A stretch of 64,000 nt of DNA. Origin: Glaciecola sp965660815. Lineage in GTDB: Bacteria; Pseudomonadota; Gammaproteobacteria; Enterobacterales; Alteromonadaceae. Positions 18,156 through 27,591 of the stretch are shown piece after piece. Position 1 is the first letter of the stretch. Every line of letters begins with the position of its first letter. The translations under genes and the position numbers were made by a program. The notes below the pieces were generated by a model that was not told the DNA's origin, made no database searches, and worked only from the letters and a program-made list of their open reading frames with translations. The stretch is from assembly GCA_965660815.1 (NCBI GenBank), contig CBFIBG010000004.1, positions 52,272 to 116,271 on the forward strand. The letters are read 5' to 3'.

Positions 18156-19493
18156 ATGATTAAAATTAAAAAAGGCTTAGACCTTCCAATAAAAGGAGCA
18201 CCAGACCAGGTTATAGGGGATACCCTCAACCCAGGTAAGGTTGCCGTTTTAGGCGAAGAATATGTGGGAATGCGACCAACCATGCACGTACAAGTAGGTG
18301 ACACGGTTAGCAAAGGTCAAATTCTATTCGAAGACAAGAAGAATCCTGGCGTTAAGTTTGTTGCGCCTGCGAGCGGTGAAGTGATTGAAATAAACCGGGG
18401 CGCCAAAAGGGTTTTACAGTCAGTGGTTATTGGCATCAAAGGCCAAGAAGCTATTACTTTTCCAACGTTTGATGACTTGCTAAAAGCCGACAGACAAGAA
18501 CTTGTTAAAACACTTGTCGATTCTGGCTTGTGGACAGCAATTAGAACGCGTCCGTACAGCAAATCACCTGCAATAGATAGCACACCTAGGTCAATCTTTG
18601 TGACAGCCATGGATTCTAATCCTTTAGCTGCGAACCCTGAAATTGTAATCGCTGAGAGGCAAGATGATTTTGCCAATGGAATAAAAGCGCTACAGAACTT
18701 GGCGAGCGGCAATAAGGTTTATGTTTGCAGAGCATCTGGTTCCTCAGTCAATGCTTCTGGAGAGAATGTAGAAGTTCACGAGTTTGCGGGTCCTCATCCT
18801 TCTGGTTTGGTCGGAACTCATATTCATCACATTGACCCAGTTGGCCCAGCGAAAACGGTTTGGCACTTAAACTATCAAGACGTAATTGCGATTGGCGCCA
18901 CTCTAGCATCGGGTGAGCTTGATACTTCACGAGTAGTTTCTATAGCCGGTCCCGCAGCGAAGAAGCCTAAAATTATTCGCACTCAATTAGGTGCAAACAC
19001 AAACGAATTAGTTAAAGAGCAACTGGGTGATACGCCCGTTCGAGTTATTTCTGGGTCGGTACTAAATGGCACAAAAGCCACTGGTCCTCATGCATACCTA
19101 GGTCGTTTCCATCTCCAAATATCTATCATTGTCGAAGATAAAGAAAAGAAATTGCTTGGTTGGATAACACCAGGTGGCGATAAGCATAGTGTCACCAGAG
19201 CCTACCTCGGACACCTAAGTGCAAAGAAATTGTTCGACATGACCTCCACCACGAATGGATCGGATCGTTCTATGGTGCCGATCGGCAATTACGAGCGAAT
19301 TATGCCACTTGACGTAATTCCTACGTTATTGTTAAGGGATTTGCTCTCCGGTGACACGGACGGCGCGCAAACGCTTGGTGCTCTAGAACTGGATGAAGAA
19401 GATTTGGCATTGTGTACATACGTGTGTCCAGGCAAATATGACTACGGTCCAGTGCTGCGTGACGTATTAACAAAAATTGAAGCTGAGGGGTAA
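18156..19493 (+). CDS. nqrA: Na+-translocating NADH:quinone reductase subunit A
   Basis: NqrA is the peripheral cytosolic subunit of the six-subunit Na+-pumping NADH:quinone oxidoreductase and contributes to quinone interaction. The 445-residue protein begins MIKIKKGLDLPIKGAP and shows LGEEYVGMRPTMHV, GAKRVLQSVVIG, FVTAMDSNPLA, LGALELDEEDLALCTYVCPGKY. A TTG two codons upstream is an alternative but the ATG at 18156 matches the family start. It opens the nqrABCDEF operon, with 3 bases to nqrB. The enzyme couples respiration to a sodium gradient, which other transporters in this window can use. Confidence 0.98.
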   Translation: MIKIKKGLDLPIKGAPDQVIGDTLNPGKVAVLGEEYVGMRPTMHVQVGDTVSKGQILFEDKKNPGVKFVAPASGEVIEINRGAKRVLQSVVIGIKGQEAITFPTFDDLLKADRQELVKTLVDSGLWTAIRTRPYSKSPAIDSTPRSIFVTAMDSNPLAANPEIVIAERQDDFANGIKALQNLASGNKVYVCRASGSSVNASGENVEVHEFAGPHPSGLVGTHIHHIDPVGPAKTVWHLNYQDVIAIGATLASGELDTSRVVSIAGPAAKKPKIIRTQLGANTNELVKEQLGDTPVRVISGSVLNGTKATGPHAYLGRFHLQISIIVEDKEKKLLGWITPGGDKHSVTRAYLGHLSAKKLFDMTSTTNGSDRSMVPIGNYERIMPLDVIPTLLLRDLLSGDTDGAQTLGALELDEEDLALCTYVCPGKYDYGPVLRDVLTKIEAEG

Positions 19494-19496
19494 GTC

Positions 19497-20756
19497 ATGG
19501 GTTTGAAAACTTTTATTGAAAAAATAGAGCCAGACTTTGAAGCTGGCGGTAAGTATGAAAAGTTTTATGCGCTTTACGAAGCGGCTGCAACGATCTTTTA
19601 CACACCGGGAAAAGTCAATAAAGCGAGTACTCATGTAAAAGACAGCATCGATTTAAAACGCATAATGATTATGGTTTGGATGGCGACATTCCCAGCGATG
19701 TTTTATGGAATGTACAATATCGGAGCGCAAGCTCACGAAGCTATCACTTTAGGTTTAGGGACACTACCTGATATTTGGCAGGCTGGATTGTTTACGGCGC
19801 TAGGCGGAAGCTTAGATGCGAACACTACCTGGCTTGGAATGATGTTTTATGGAGCCTGCTTCTTTTTGCCAATTTACGCGACCACCTTTGTCGTGGGCGG
19901 ATTCTGGGAAGTTTTATTTGCATCGATAAGAAAACACGAAATAAACGAAGGCTTTTTTGTTACTTCGGTTTTATTTTCATTGACGCTTCCAGCCACTATT
20001 CCACTCTGGCAGGTTGCCTTGGGTATTACTTTCGGTGTAGTAATTGCTAAGGAAATATTTGGCGGAACCGGTCGTAATTTCTTGAATCCAGCTTTATCAG
20101 GACGAGCGTTCTTATATTTTGCATATCCTGCACAAATATCAGGTGACCAGGTATGGGTAGCTGCTGATGGATATGCTGGCGCCACTTGGCTTACACAAGC
20201 AGCGAATGGCGTTAAAGACGCTGCTGATTATGTTGCAACGGGCATTCAACCTGCGACGACTGAATTAGCCTACACTGCAGATAAATTTTGGCAAGCATTT
20301 ATAGGCAACATCCCAGGTTCTGCAGGGGAGGTATCTACACTGGCCATATTAATTGGCGGGCTGTTTATTATTTATATGCGAATTGCTAGTTGGCGTATTG
20401 TTGCGGGCGTCGCTCTAGGAGCAGCCGGGTTTGGATTGTTGCTTAACATCATCGGTGGTGGCAATGCGAGTAATGAAATGTTGAATATGCCTTGGTATTT
20501 CCATTTTGTGATAGGCGGTTTGGCGTTTGGTATGTTCTTTATGGCAACCGACCCAGTATCGGCTTCATTTACTAATCAAGGTAAGTGGTTCTACGGCATT
20601 TTCATAGGCTTTATGACGGTATTTATTCGAGCGTTAAACCCTGCCTTCCCAGAAGGTATAATGCTAGCAATACTGTTTGCTAATTTGTGGGCGCCTCTTT
20701 TCGATTATTTTGTGGCGCAAAGTAATATCAAACGGAGGCTTGCTCGTGTCGGCTAA
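19497..20756 (+). CDS. nqrB: Na+-translocating NADH:quinone reductase subunit B
   Basis: NqrB is the main membrane subunit of Na+-NQR, holds riboflavin and a covalent FMN, and lines the ion pathway. The 419-residue product has about ten membrane helices and the flavinylation motif GAT with Thr230 (DGYAGATWL) that ApbE esterifies with FMN; GGTGRNFLNPALSGRAFLYFAYP is split across residues 189-211. Its last 11 bases overlap nqrC, implying translational coupling. It starts 3 bases after nqrA. Confidence 0.98.
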   Translation: MGLKTFIEKIEPDFEAGGKYEKFYALYEAAATIFYTPGKVNKASTHVKDSIDLKRIMIMVWMATFPAMFYGMYNIGAQAHEAITLGLGTLPDIWQAGLFTALGGSLDANTTWLGMMFYGACFFLPIYATTFVVGGFWEVLFASIRKHEINEGFFVTSVLFSLTLPATIPLWQVALGITFGVVIAKEIFGGTGRNFLNPALSGRAFLYFAYPAQISGDQVWVAADGYAGATWLTQAANGVKDAADYVATGIQPATTELAYTADKFWQAFIGNIPGSAGEVSTLAILIGGLFIIYMRIASWRIVAGVALGAAGFGLLLNIIGGGNASNEMLNMPWYFHFVIGGLAFGMFFMATDPVSASFTNQGKWFYGIFIGFMTVFIRALNPAFPEGIMLAILFANLWAPLFDYFVAQSNIKRRLARVG

Positions 20757-21510
20757 AAAAGAAACTTTAGGAAAAACAGTAGGTATCGTAGTTGCCGTTT
20801 GTTTAGTATGTTCAATAGTTGTATCTGGTGCAGCGGTTGGCTTGAGAAGCCTACAAAACACAAATGCTGCACTTGATATGAAAACTAATATCTTGAGCGC
20901 AGCAGGGCTACTTGAACTTGCTAGTAATAAAAAAGAAATCGCTTCTATTTATGAATCCAGAGTCGAAGAAAAGTTTATTGACTTATCAACGGGTAAATAT
21001 GTGGAAAAGCCATCTGACGATTTCGATATGTATAAAGCGGCTAAGACAGATGAATTTGGTGTTAAAGTCGAGAAAAGCAACGTTGGTTTCAAACAACGCT
21101 CAAGTATCGCCGCCGTTTACCACATTAAGGATGAGCAAAACGAAGTCTCAAGGATCGTCTTGCCAGTGCATGGTAGCGGTCTTTGGGATCTGATGTATGG
21201 TTTCCTAGCGCTTGATAGCGATGGCCAGACAATTAGAGAACTGATTTACTATCAGCACAAAGAAACTCCTGGGCTTGGTGCAGAAATACTCAACCCAGCG
21301 TGGCAAGCAAAGTGGGATGGTAAAAAGCTGTTTAAGGATGGGCAGGTAGCTATATCTGTTGATAAAAACGTTGGAAACGATAATCAGTATGCTGTTGATG
21401 CTCTTTCAGGGGCGACCCTCACCAGTAATGGCGTTGAAAATACTTTACAGTATTGGGCTGGTGAAAATGGTTACGGCAATTATCTTAAAAATCAATCTTG
21501 GAAATCATAA
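20746..21510 (+). CDS. nqrC: Na+-translocating NADH:quinone reductase subunit C
   Basis: NqrC is a periplasm-facing subunit with one N-terminal membrane helix (about 11-31) and a soluble domain carrying a covalent FMN. The flavinylation motif SGAT is at residues 221-224 (Thr224). I chose the GTG at 20746 (VSAKKETLGK...) because it has CGGAGG 7 bases upstream and matches known NqrC N-termini; an upstream ATG at 20677 would add 23 residues read from inside nqrB. The product is then 254 residues. Confidence 0.97.
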   Translation: MSAKKETLGKTVGIVVAVCLVCSIVVSGAAVGLRSLQNTNAALDMKTNILSAAGLLELASNKKEIASIYESRVEEKFIDLSTGKYVEKPSDDFDMYKAAKTDEFGVKVEKSNVGFKQRSSIAAVYHIKDEQNEVSRIVLPVHGSGLWDLMYGFLALDSDGQTIRELIYYQHKETPGLGAEILNPAWQAKWDGKKLFKDGQVAISVDKNVGNDNQYAVDALSGATLTSNGVENTLQYWAGENGYGNYLKNQSWKS

Positions 21511-21519
21511 GGCACGAAA

Positions 21520-22152
21520 ATGGCGGACACTAAAGAAATGAAAAAAGCCCTCTTCGGGCCAATAATTGACAGCAACCCCATTGCATTGCATGTATTGGGT
21601 ATATGTTCAGCACTCGCGATAACGACTAAATTGGAAACGGCACTCGTAATGTCTTTGGCATTAACCTCTGTCTGTGCTTTTTCAAATTTGTTTATATCTT
21701 TAATCAGAAATCAAATACCCTCAAGCGTTCGAATAATTATACAGATGACGATAATCGCTTCGTTGGTAATTGTTGTAGACCAAATATTAAAAGCCTATTC
21801 ATACGAAATATCTAAGCAGCTATCGGTGTTTGTTGGGCTTATCATTACGAATTGCATTGTAATGGGTAGAGCGGAAGCATACGCTATGAAGTCGCCACCT
21901 ATGATGAGCTTCTTAGACGGCATTGGTAATGGGCTGGGCTATAGTTTTATTCTGGTTGTTATTGGTACTGTAAAAGAACTCTTCGGATTTGGCACAATAT
22001 TGGGTTATGAAATATTACCTCTTGTACAAAATGGTGGTTGGTATACGGGTAACGGGCTACTAATACTTCCATTCAGTTCTTTCATTTTAATTGGCTTGAT
22101 GATTTGGGGGATTCGAACTATTCGCCCAGAGCAAGTTGAACCTAAGGAATAA
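21520..22152 (+). CDS. nqrD: Na+-translocating NADH:quinone reductase subunit D
   Basis: NqrD is one of two homologous six-helix membrane subunits (with NqrE) that together hold an intramembrane iron-sulfur centre. The 210-residue product has Cys29 (HVLGICSALAITT) and Cys112 (ITNCIVMGRAEA), at exactly the positions known for Vibrio NqrD. It lies 9 bases after nqrC and 6 before nqrE. The C-terminus is a short charged tail. Confidence 0.97.
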   Translation: MADTKEMKKALFGPIIDSNPIALHVLGICSALAITTKLETALVMSLALTSVCAFSNLFISLIRNQIPSSVRIIIQMTIIASLVIVVDQILKAYSYEISKQLSVFVGLIITNCIVMGRAEAYAMKSPPMMSFLDGIGNGLGYSFILVVIGTVKELFGFGTILGYEILPLVQNGGWYTGNGLLILPFSSFILIGLMIWGIRTIRPEQVEPKE

Positions 22153-22158
22153 GTCGTC

Positions 22159-22767
22159 ATGGATTCTTACGTATCATTACTAATTCGCGCCATATTCGTT
22201 GAAAATATGGCATTAACACTTTTCTTGGGTATGTGTACATTTTTGGCAGTCTCCAAGAAAGTCAAAACTTCAATGGGCCTTGGTGTAGCGGTTATCGTTG
22301 TATTGGCCATATCTGTACCTGTGAATCAGTTAGTTTTTACAAGTATTCTGGCTCCAGGAGCGTTGGCTTGGGCCGGTTTTCCTGACGCCGACTTGAGTTT
22401 TTTGAGTTTCCTTACTTTTATCGGCGTTATTGCTGCATTGGTTCAAATATTGGAAATGACGTTGGATAAGTTTTTCCCGGCTTTATACAACGCGTTAGGG
22501 ATATTTCTTCCTCTGATTACGGTTAACTGTGCAATTTTTGGTGGTGTCGCCTTCGCGGTGCAACGTGAATACAACTTTACAGAAAGTATCGTATATGGCG
22601 TTGGAAGTGGCATAGGTTGGGCACTGGCTATAGTACTATTAGCAGCGGTAAGAGAAAAACTCAAATATGCGGATATGCCAGATGGTATCAGGGGTTTAGG
22701 TTCAGTATTTATGATAGCTGGACTAATGGCACTAGGTTTTCAATCGTTCACTGGCGTGCAGCTGTAG
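22159..22767 (+). CDS. nqrE: Na+-translocating NADH:quinone reductase subunit E
   Basis: NqrE is the inverted-topology partner of NqrD. The 202-residue product has the two cluster cysteines Cys26 (FLGMCTFLAVS) and Cys124 (TVNCAIFGG); the second is four residues later than in Vibrio because of a small insertion in the preceding loop. It is 6 bases downstream of nqrD and 25 upstream of nqrF. Confidence 0.97.
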   Translation: MDSYVSLLIRAIFVENMALTLFLGMCTFLAVSKKVKTSMGLGVAVIVVLAISVPVNQLVFTSILAPGALAWAGFPDADLSFLSFLTFIGVIAALVQILEMTLDKFFPALYNALGIFLPLITVNCAIFGGVAFAVQREYNFTESIVYGVGSGIGWALAIVLLAAVREKLKYADMPDGIRGLGSVFMIAGLMALGFQSFTGVQL

Positions 22768-22792
22768 AACTCAAGGCAACGGAGATTTTTAA

Positions 22793-24025
22793 ATGAATCC
22801 AACAGAAATATTTTTAGGCGTAGGTATGTTCATAGCCATCGTCTTGGTATTGGTGTTTGTCATCATGTTCGCCAAGTCGAAGCTCGTCCCTAGCGGTGAC
22901 GTAAAAATTGTTATAAACGGTGATCCAGAAAATACAATCACGACTCAGCCTGGCGGCAAACTTTTAGGCGCCCTAGCTGATTCTGGTATATTTGTATCTT
23001 CAGCTTGCGGTGGCGGTGGTTCTTGTGGCCAATGCCGGGTTGATATTAAGGAAGGCGGTGGCGAAATCCTTCCAACTGAATTGGATCACATTACCAAGCG
23101 CGAAGCAAAAGAAGGGTGCCGTTTGTCTTGTCAGGTAGCAATAAAACAAGACATGGATATTGAGTTACCAGAAGAAGTGTTTGGTATTAAAAAGTGGGAT
23201 TGTGAAGTTGTTTCAAATAATAACGAAGCAACCTTTATTAAAGAGCTAAAACTTGCCATCCCGGATGGTGAAAGTGTCCCATTCAGGGCTGGTGGTTACA
23301 TCCAAATTGAGGCTCCCCCGCATCATGTGAAGTACAAAGACTTTGACATTCCAGAAGAGTATCGCAAAGATTGGGAACATTTTGGTTTCTTTGACGTTGA
23401 ATCAAAAGTCGACGAAGAGACTATTAGAGCGTATTCAATGGCAAACTACCCTGAGGAAGAAGGTATTATATTGCTGAATGTTCGTATAGCGACTCCTCCA
23501 CCCAATAACCTAAGCCTTCCGGCAGGAAAAATGTCATCATTTATTTGGTCATTGAAGCCTGGAGACAAAGTCACTATATCTGGACCATTCGGTGAATTCT
23601 TTGCTAAAGATACTGATGCGGAAATGGTTTTTGTAGGCGGAGGAGCTGGAATGGCGCCTATGCGTTCTCATATATTTGACCAACTGCGCAGAATCAAAAC
23701 GGATAGAAAAATCACTTTCTGGTACGGTGCAAGGTCGTTAAGAGAGATGTTTTACGTAGAAGACTTCGATATGCTTCAAGCTGAGAACGAGAACTTCAAA
23801 TGGCACGTAGCTCTCTCTGACCCACAACCGGAAGACAACTGGGAAGGGGACACTGGTTTCATCCATAATGTCCTTTTGGAAAACTATTTGAAAGACCATC
23901 CAGCGCCAGAAGATTGTGAGTTTTACATGTGTGGACCTCCTATGATGAACGCCGCCGTCATTAACATGCTCAAGGATTTAGGTGTTGAAGACGAAAACAT
24001 TATGTTGGATGATTTCGGCGGTTAA
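22793..24025 (+). CDS. nqrF: Na+-translocating NADH:quinone reductase subunit F
   Basis: NqrF is the NADH-oxidising entry subunit. The 410-residue protein has one N-terminal membrane helix (about 5-27), a plant-type [2Fe-2S] ferredoxin domain with Cys72, Cys78, Cys81 and Cys113, a FAD-binding motif RAYS at 212-215, and an NADH domain with FVGGGAGMAPMRSH and YMCGPPMMNAAV. It ends in the conserved DDFGG. It is followed by a strong terminator that separates the six structural genes from apbE. Confidence 0.98.
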   Translation: MNPTEIFLGVGMFIAIVLVLVFVIMFAKSKLVPSGDVKIVINGDPENTITTQPGGKLLGALADSGIFVSSACGGGGSCGQCRVDIKEGGGEILPTELDHITKREAKEGCRLSCQVAIKQDMDIELPEEVFGIKKWDCEVVSNNNEATFIKELKLAIPDGESVPFRAGGYIQIEAPPHHVKYKDFDIPEEYRKDWEHFGFFDVESKVDEETIRAYSMANYPEEEGIILLNVRIATPPPNNLSLPAGKMSSFIWSLKPGDKVTISGPFGEFFAKDTDAEMVFVGGGAGMAPMRSHIFDQLRRIKTDRKITFWYGARSLREMFYVEDFDMLQAENENFKWHVALSDPQPEDNWEGDTGFIHNVLLENYLKDHPAPEDCEFYMCGPPMMNAAVINMLKDLGVEDENIMLDDFGG

Positions 24026-24042
24026 AACAGGTTAGTTTGTTG

Positions 24043-24070
24043 AAAAGAGGGGCGATTGCCCCTTTTTTTT
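24043..24070 (+). terminator. Intrinsic terminator between nqrF and apbE
   Basis: AGGGGC (24048-24053) pairs with GCCCCT (24058-24063) around a GATT loop, extended by a G-U and A-T pairs, and followed by a run of T to 24070. The apbE start codon is only 14 bases further on. Confidence 0.9.
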
Positions 24071-24084
24071 ATTAGAGAATTTTC

Positions 24085-25095
24085 ATGTATAAATTACTTT
24101 TTGTCATTTTATTTGTGGTTGTTGGTTGTGCAAAGCAACAAGATTACGTCGTTACTATTAATGGCAATACGATGGGGACGACGTATACAGTAAAGTATGT
24201 AACCAATAGTAAAAACGATAATAAAATTAAAACAGACGATCTGAAAAGCACTATCGATAATAAGCTTGTAGAAATTAATCAATTAATGTCTACATATATC
24301 TCTGATTCAGAGCTGTCCATAATTAACCAAAGTCCTGCCAATGTTGCGCTAGAAATCTCACCTGAAACTAAACACGTAATAAATGAGGCAATTGAGCTGA
24401 ACCAGTTAAGCGACGGTAAATTGGATATCACTATCGGTCCATTAGTGAACCTGTGGGGGTTTGGGCCTACCCAAAGACCGGAAAAGATACCATCAAATGA
24501 GCAGATCCAAGAGGTAAGAAAGTATACAGGCATCGATAAATTTGTCATTGAGGATAATAAGATAACTAAGTTCCATGATAATTTATATATCGACTTATCG
24601 ACTATTGCGAAAGGATATGGTGTTGATGTCATAGCCAATTTGTTAGAGGAGAATGGATTGACAAATTATTTGGTTGAAATCGGCGGGGAGATGAAACTTT
24701 CTGGTCTAAAGCCAAACCAACAAGCTTGGGCTGTTGCTATTGAAAAGCCAGTCAGTGATGAACGAGCGATACAGCGGGTCATCAATATTGGAGATAATGC
24801 TATCGCAACATCAGGTGATTATCGAAATTACTACGAACAAGATGGTATTAGATATTCTCACCTTATCGACCCAGATACAGCTTTGCCGATTCAACACAAG
24901 TTAGTGTCTGTAACCGTTATAGCTGATACAGCACTTTTAGCTGATGGTTTAGCGACAGCGCTAATAGTGCTTGGGGAAGAAAAGGGACTAAAACTCGCTG
25001 ATCGTGAAAATATAAAAGCATTATTTATCGCGAAAGAAGGGAATGAATTTGTTGAGTATGAGTCCAAAGCATTTAAGAGCTTGTCGATTAATTAG
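24085..25095 (+). CDS. apbE: FAD:protein FMN transferase ApbE
   Basis: ApbE transfers FMN from FAD onto threonine in the SGAT-type motifs of NqrB and NqrC on the periplasmic side. The 336-residue protein is a lipoprotein (VVVGC, Cys15) with family motifs TMGTTYTVKY, LWGFGP, DLSTIAKGYGVDVIA, YLVEIGGEMKLSG, ATSGDYRNYYE and SHLIDPDTALP, followed by TALLADGLATAL, which contains the Asp used for metal binding. Its position directly after nqr and before nqrM matches its job. It follows a terminator closely, so expression probably depends on read-through or a promoter I cannot see. Confidence 0.96.
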   Translation: MYKLLFVILFVVVGCAKQQDYVVTINGNTMGTTYTVKYVTNSKNDNKIKTDDLKSTIDNKLVEINQLMSTYISDSELSIINQSPANVALEISPETKHVINEAIELNQLSDGKLDITIGPLVNLWGFGPTQRPEKIPSNEQIQEVRKYTGIDKFVIEDNKITKFHDNLYIDLSTIAKGYGVDVIANLLEENGLTNYLVEIGGEMKLSGLKPNQQAWAVAIEKPVSDERAIQRVINIGDNAIATSGDYRNYYEQDGIRYSHLIDPDTALPIQHKLVSVTVIADTALLADGLATALIVLGEEKGLKLADRENIKALFIAKEGNEFVEYESKAFKSLSIN

Positions 25096-25223
25096 GGCTC
25101 CGTTTGAATGCAGCGATATTATAATTATGTGAACGTCATTAGCAGTAGATATTTCTATCACGTATAATGTGAATATTAATTGTTATGAAACGCGGTTCCA
25201 ATGAGTATTAAGAGAGATATTTA

Positions 25224-25457
25224 GTGAGTACATTTATTATTGCATTTGGTTTTTTCTTATTAATGGCATTTGCGATGGCCATTGGGTACATTATGCAGAA
25301 GAAAACTATATCTGGTTCATGTGGTGGCCTAGGGGCACTAGGCGTTGAAAAAGCGTGTGATTGTCCGGAACCATGCGATAGGAAAAAGGCTCGGTTAGAA
25401 AAAGAAGCAGCGCGACAAGCCAAAATTGAAGAATGGAAAAATAGTAAAATAATGTAA
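25224..25457 (+). CDS. nqrM: Na+-NQR maturation protein NqrM
   Basis: NqrM (DUF539) is a small membrane protein needed to assemble the iron centre held by NqrD and NqrE. The 77-residue product has one N-terminal membrane helix (about 3-23) and four cysteines: Cys33, Cys45, Cys47, Cys51 (GSCGGLG... ACDCPEPC), of which Cys33 is the one known to be critical. The GTG start at 25224 fits family N-termini. It lies 128 bases after apbE, completing the maturation module. Confidence 0.94.
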   Translation: MSTFIIAFGFFLLMAFAMAIGYIMQKKTISGSCGGLGALGVEKACDCPEPCDRKKARLEKEAARQAKIEEWKNSKIM

Positions 25458-25467
25458 GGCAGAATAA

Positions 25468-26220
25468 CTAAAGGCTCGACTTGTAGAAGTCGTCTATTAT
25501 TTTTTTTATTTCTTTAGCATTTTTGTAGCTTTTGTTAATAGTAAAGTAGCTGTCGGCTTGCGCTAAAATAACTTCGTCTATGGTTGTCTGAAGTTCTGCA
25601 AAATCCCTCATTTGAGAAATTTTTTCGAGATAGTACCAAAACGGGCCTGAATAGCTTACAAGTTTATAGTCGTTCTCTCGTATAAAAACTGCAATGGACT
25701 CTTGCGTGTTGTTCAAATCAAAAAATTTATAGCCCTTTTCCTCTAATTCAGACCGCATATTGTGGTAACTGTAAAATCTGACGGAAGAAATTTTATTAGT
25801 ATCAATTGTTCTTGTGGTTTTATCATAGAGTGAAACGGTCAGCGTGGTAAACGGATGTTCAGAATAGAGTGCGTTTTTTGACAAAGCCTCAGTCGTTTTC
25901 ACATTAATGGTTAAGTCTATACTTCCTGCATTGAAATCTCGGTAAACTCTTGATGGACTTGAACAATAAATGGTCAATTTATATCTTGTCAGGGCAAAAA
26001 TCCGATGAAGTGTTTCGGTAGCAGCGCCTTTGCAACTTCTGCTTCCTTGTCCTGTACTTAATGGCGGAAACTCTATTAACCCAACCCTTAATTGAAGATT
26101 TTTAGGCTGATGGCTGAGCTCTGATGTAATGGCTGATACTAAGCTTCCTTGCATTAAAACTAAAATAACAAACAGACGTAAGAAAAAGACTTTAAAATAC
26201 TTGGACCTGCATACTAGCAT
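25468..26220 (-). CDS. Periplasmic binding-protein-like protein (SBP_bac_3-type fold), function unknown
   Basis: This 250-residue protein has an N-terminal signal (about 1-30) and resembles the type II solute-binding fold: RVGLIEFPPLS near the start of the mature protein, TLHRIFALTRYKL, GSIDLTINVKTTEALSKNALYSEHPFTT (about 95-122) and the late VSYSGPFWYYLEKIS. Such stand-alone proteins, without a permease nearby, occur often in Alteromonadales and many remain uncharacterised. It is convergent with nqrM with a 10-base gap. A ligand cannot be assigned from sequence. An AGGAG lies 15 bases before the ATG, further than ideal. Confidence 0.65.
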   Translation of the reverse strand: MLVCRSKYFKVFFLRLFVILVLMQGSLVSAITSELSHQPKNLQLRVGLIEFPPLSTGQGSRSCKGAATETLHRIFALTRYKLTIYCSSPSRVYRDFNAGSIDLTINVKTTEALSKNALYSEHPFTTLTVSLYDKTTRTIDTNKISSVRFYSYHNMRSELEEKGYKFFDLNNTQESIAVFIRENDYKLVSYSGPFWYYLEKISQMRDFAELQTTIDEVILAQADSYFTINKSYKNAKEIKKIIDDFYKSSL

Positions 26221-26468
26221 TTTTTTAAGTTCACTCCTCTTATCTGCGCTGGTATTCTTGTGAATACATACCTAATGTCAGCTTAGTATCATATCGCCTC
26301 AATTAAAAGAAGGTAGAGAGATATATTTTATTGATGCGTCTTTTTGGTTGTCGGCGGAATAAGGCGTTCACTTGAATATAAGATTTAAGTGGTTAATACA
26401 AATCTAATTTCAATAAAAATGTTGCTGTCTCAGTTAGCTGGTAAATGACGTTATTGTGATCAATAATA

Positions 26469-26484
26469 CTGGTTAGATATACAG
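26469..26484 (+). promoter_or_regulatory. LexA (SOS) box upstream of dinB
   Basis: CTGGTTAGATATACAG matches the CTG-N10-CAG LexA operator of gammaproteobacteria (consensus CTGTATATATATACAG) and lies 12 bases before the dinB start codon, so LexA bound here would block transcription or early elongation. Confidence 0.88.
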
Positions 26485-26496
26485 TTAGGGTGGTTC

Positions 26497-27591
26497 ATGA
26501 GAAAGTTTATTCACGTAGATATGGATGCCTTTTATGTTTCAGTTGAAATGCGTGACAATCCGTTATTGCGTAACAAGCCAGTCGCCGTGGGTGGCAAATC
26601 TGAATACCGTGGCGTGCTGTCTACGTGTAATTATATTGCGCGCAAATTTGGCGTTCACTCTGCTATGCCGACACTTACAGCTAAAAAGCTTTGCCCACAT
26701 TTAATTGTGGTCCCCGGTCGAATGCATGTTTATCAAAAAGTCAGTTCTCAAATGCGTGACATATTCTTGCGCTATACAGATCTTATCGAACCTCTCTCAT
26801 TAGATGAGGCATATCTTGACGTTACAGAATCTAAAATGCTTGCTGGTTCCGCAACACTAATCGCGCAAGACATTAGAGACGCCATTCAGCAAGAGTTGGG
26901 TTTAACAGCGTCAGCCGGAATAGCGCCCCTCAAATTTTTAGCCAAAATAGCATCTGATATTAATAAACCGGACGGTCAGTATTTAATCAAGCCAGACCAA
27001 GTCATTCCCTTTATTGAAGCGTTGCCGCTCAACAAAATTCCAGGGGTTGGAAAGGTAACCTTTGCAAAATTAGAGAAGCTTGGATTCTATAGTGGCGCAG
27101 ACATAAGGAATACAGAGCAATCGACTTTGATCAAGCATTTTGGTAAATTCGGGATTAGTTTGTGGAGGAAATGTCAAGGTATAGACACCAACGGTGTGCA
27201 AACTAGCCGAATAAGAAAGTCTGTTGCAATAGAGCGCACTTTTTCAAAAAACATTGAACAATATAATGAACTAGCTGAATATTTGGATACAGAATTAGTT
27301 GCTACTCTGCGGCAAAGAGCAGAAAAGCATTTAAAAAGTCGCAGTATAGATAAAGTGGGCGTAAAAATTAAATTCGAAGATTTTCGGCAAACCACTAAAG
27401 AAGCAAAGGCTTTGAGCATCGATACAAAGCTCTTACGCGATTTGTTAGCGCAGGCTTGGGAACGACGACAAGGTAAAGCTGCGCGTTTATTGGGTATATT
27501 TTTAGCCTTCAAGCAAAACGATGAAAAATCCGAACAGTTATCTTTCAATTTCGGCAAACCTCACAACGATCAAAATAAACAATCCGATTAA
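26497..27591 (+). CDS. dinB: DNA polymerase IV (Y-family)
   Basis: DinB is a translesion polymerase that bypasses damaged bases at the cost of fidelity. The 364-residue protein has catalytic Asp8 (HVDMDAFY), Asp103 and Glu104 (SLDEAYLDV), the motif ASAGIAPLKFLAKIAS with the GIAPLKFLAK palm-thumb signature, a helix-hairpin-helix thumb (LNKIPGVGKVTFAKLEKLG), and a C-terminal beta-clamp-binding-like tail QLSFNF. The catalytic numbering equals that of E. coli DinB. Regulation by the SOS response is indicated by the LexA box. The following gene is 244 bases away. Confidence 0.97.
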   Translation: MRKFIHVDMDAFYVSVEMRDNPLLRNKPVAVGGKSEYRGVLSTCNYIARKFGVHSAMPTLTAKKLCPHLIVVPGRMHVYQKVSSQMRDIFLRYTDLIEPLSLDEAYLDVTESKMLAGSATLIAQDIRDAIQQELGLTASAGIAPLKFLAKIASDINKPDGQYLIKPDQVIPFIEALPLNKIPGVGKVTFAKLEKLGFYSGADIRNTEQSTLIKHFGKFGISLWRKCQGIDTNGVQTSRIRKSVAIERTFSKNIEQYNELAEYLDTELVATLRQRAEKHLKSRSIDKVGVKIKFEDFRQTTKEAKALSIDTKLLRDLLAQAWERRQGKAARLLGIFLAFKQNDEKSEQLSFNFGKPHNDQNKQSD

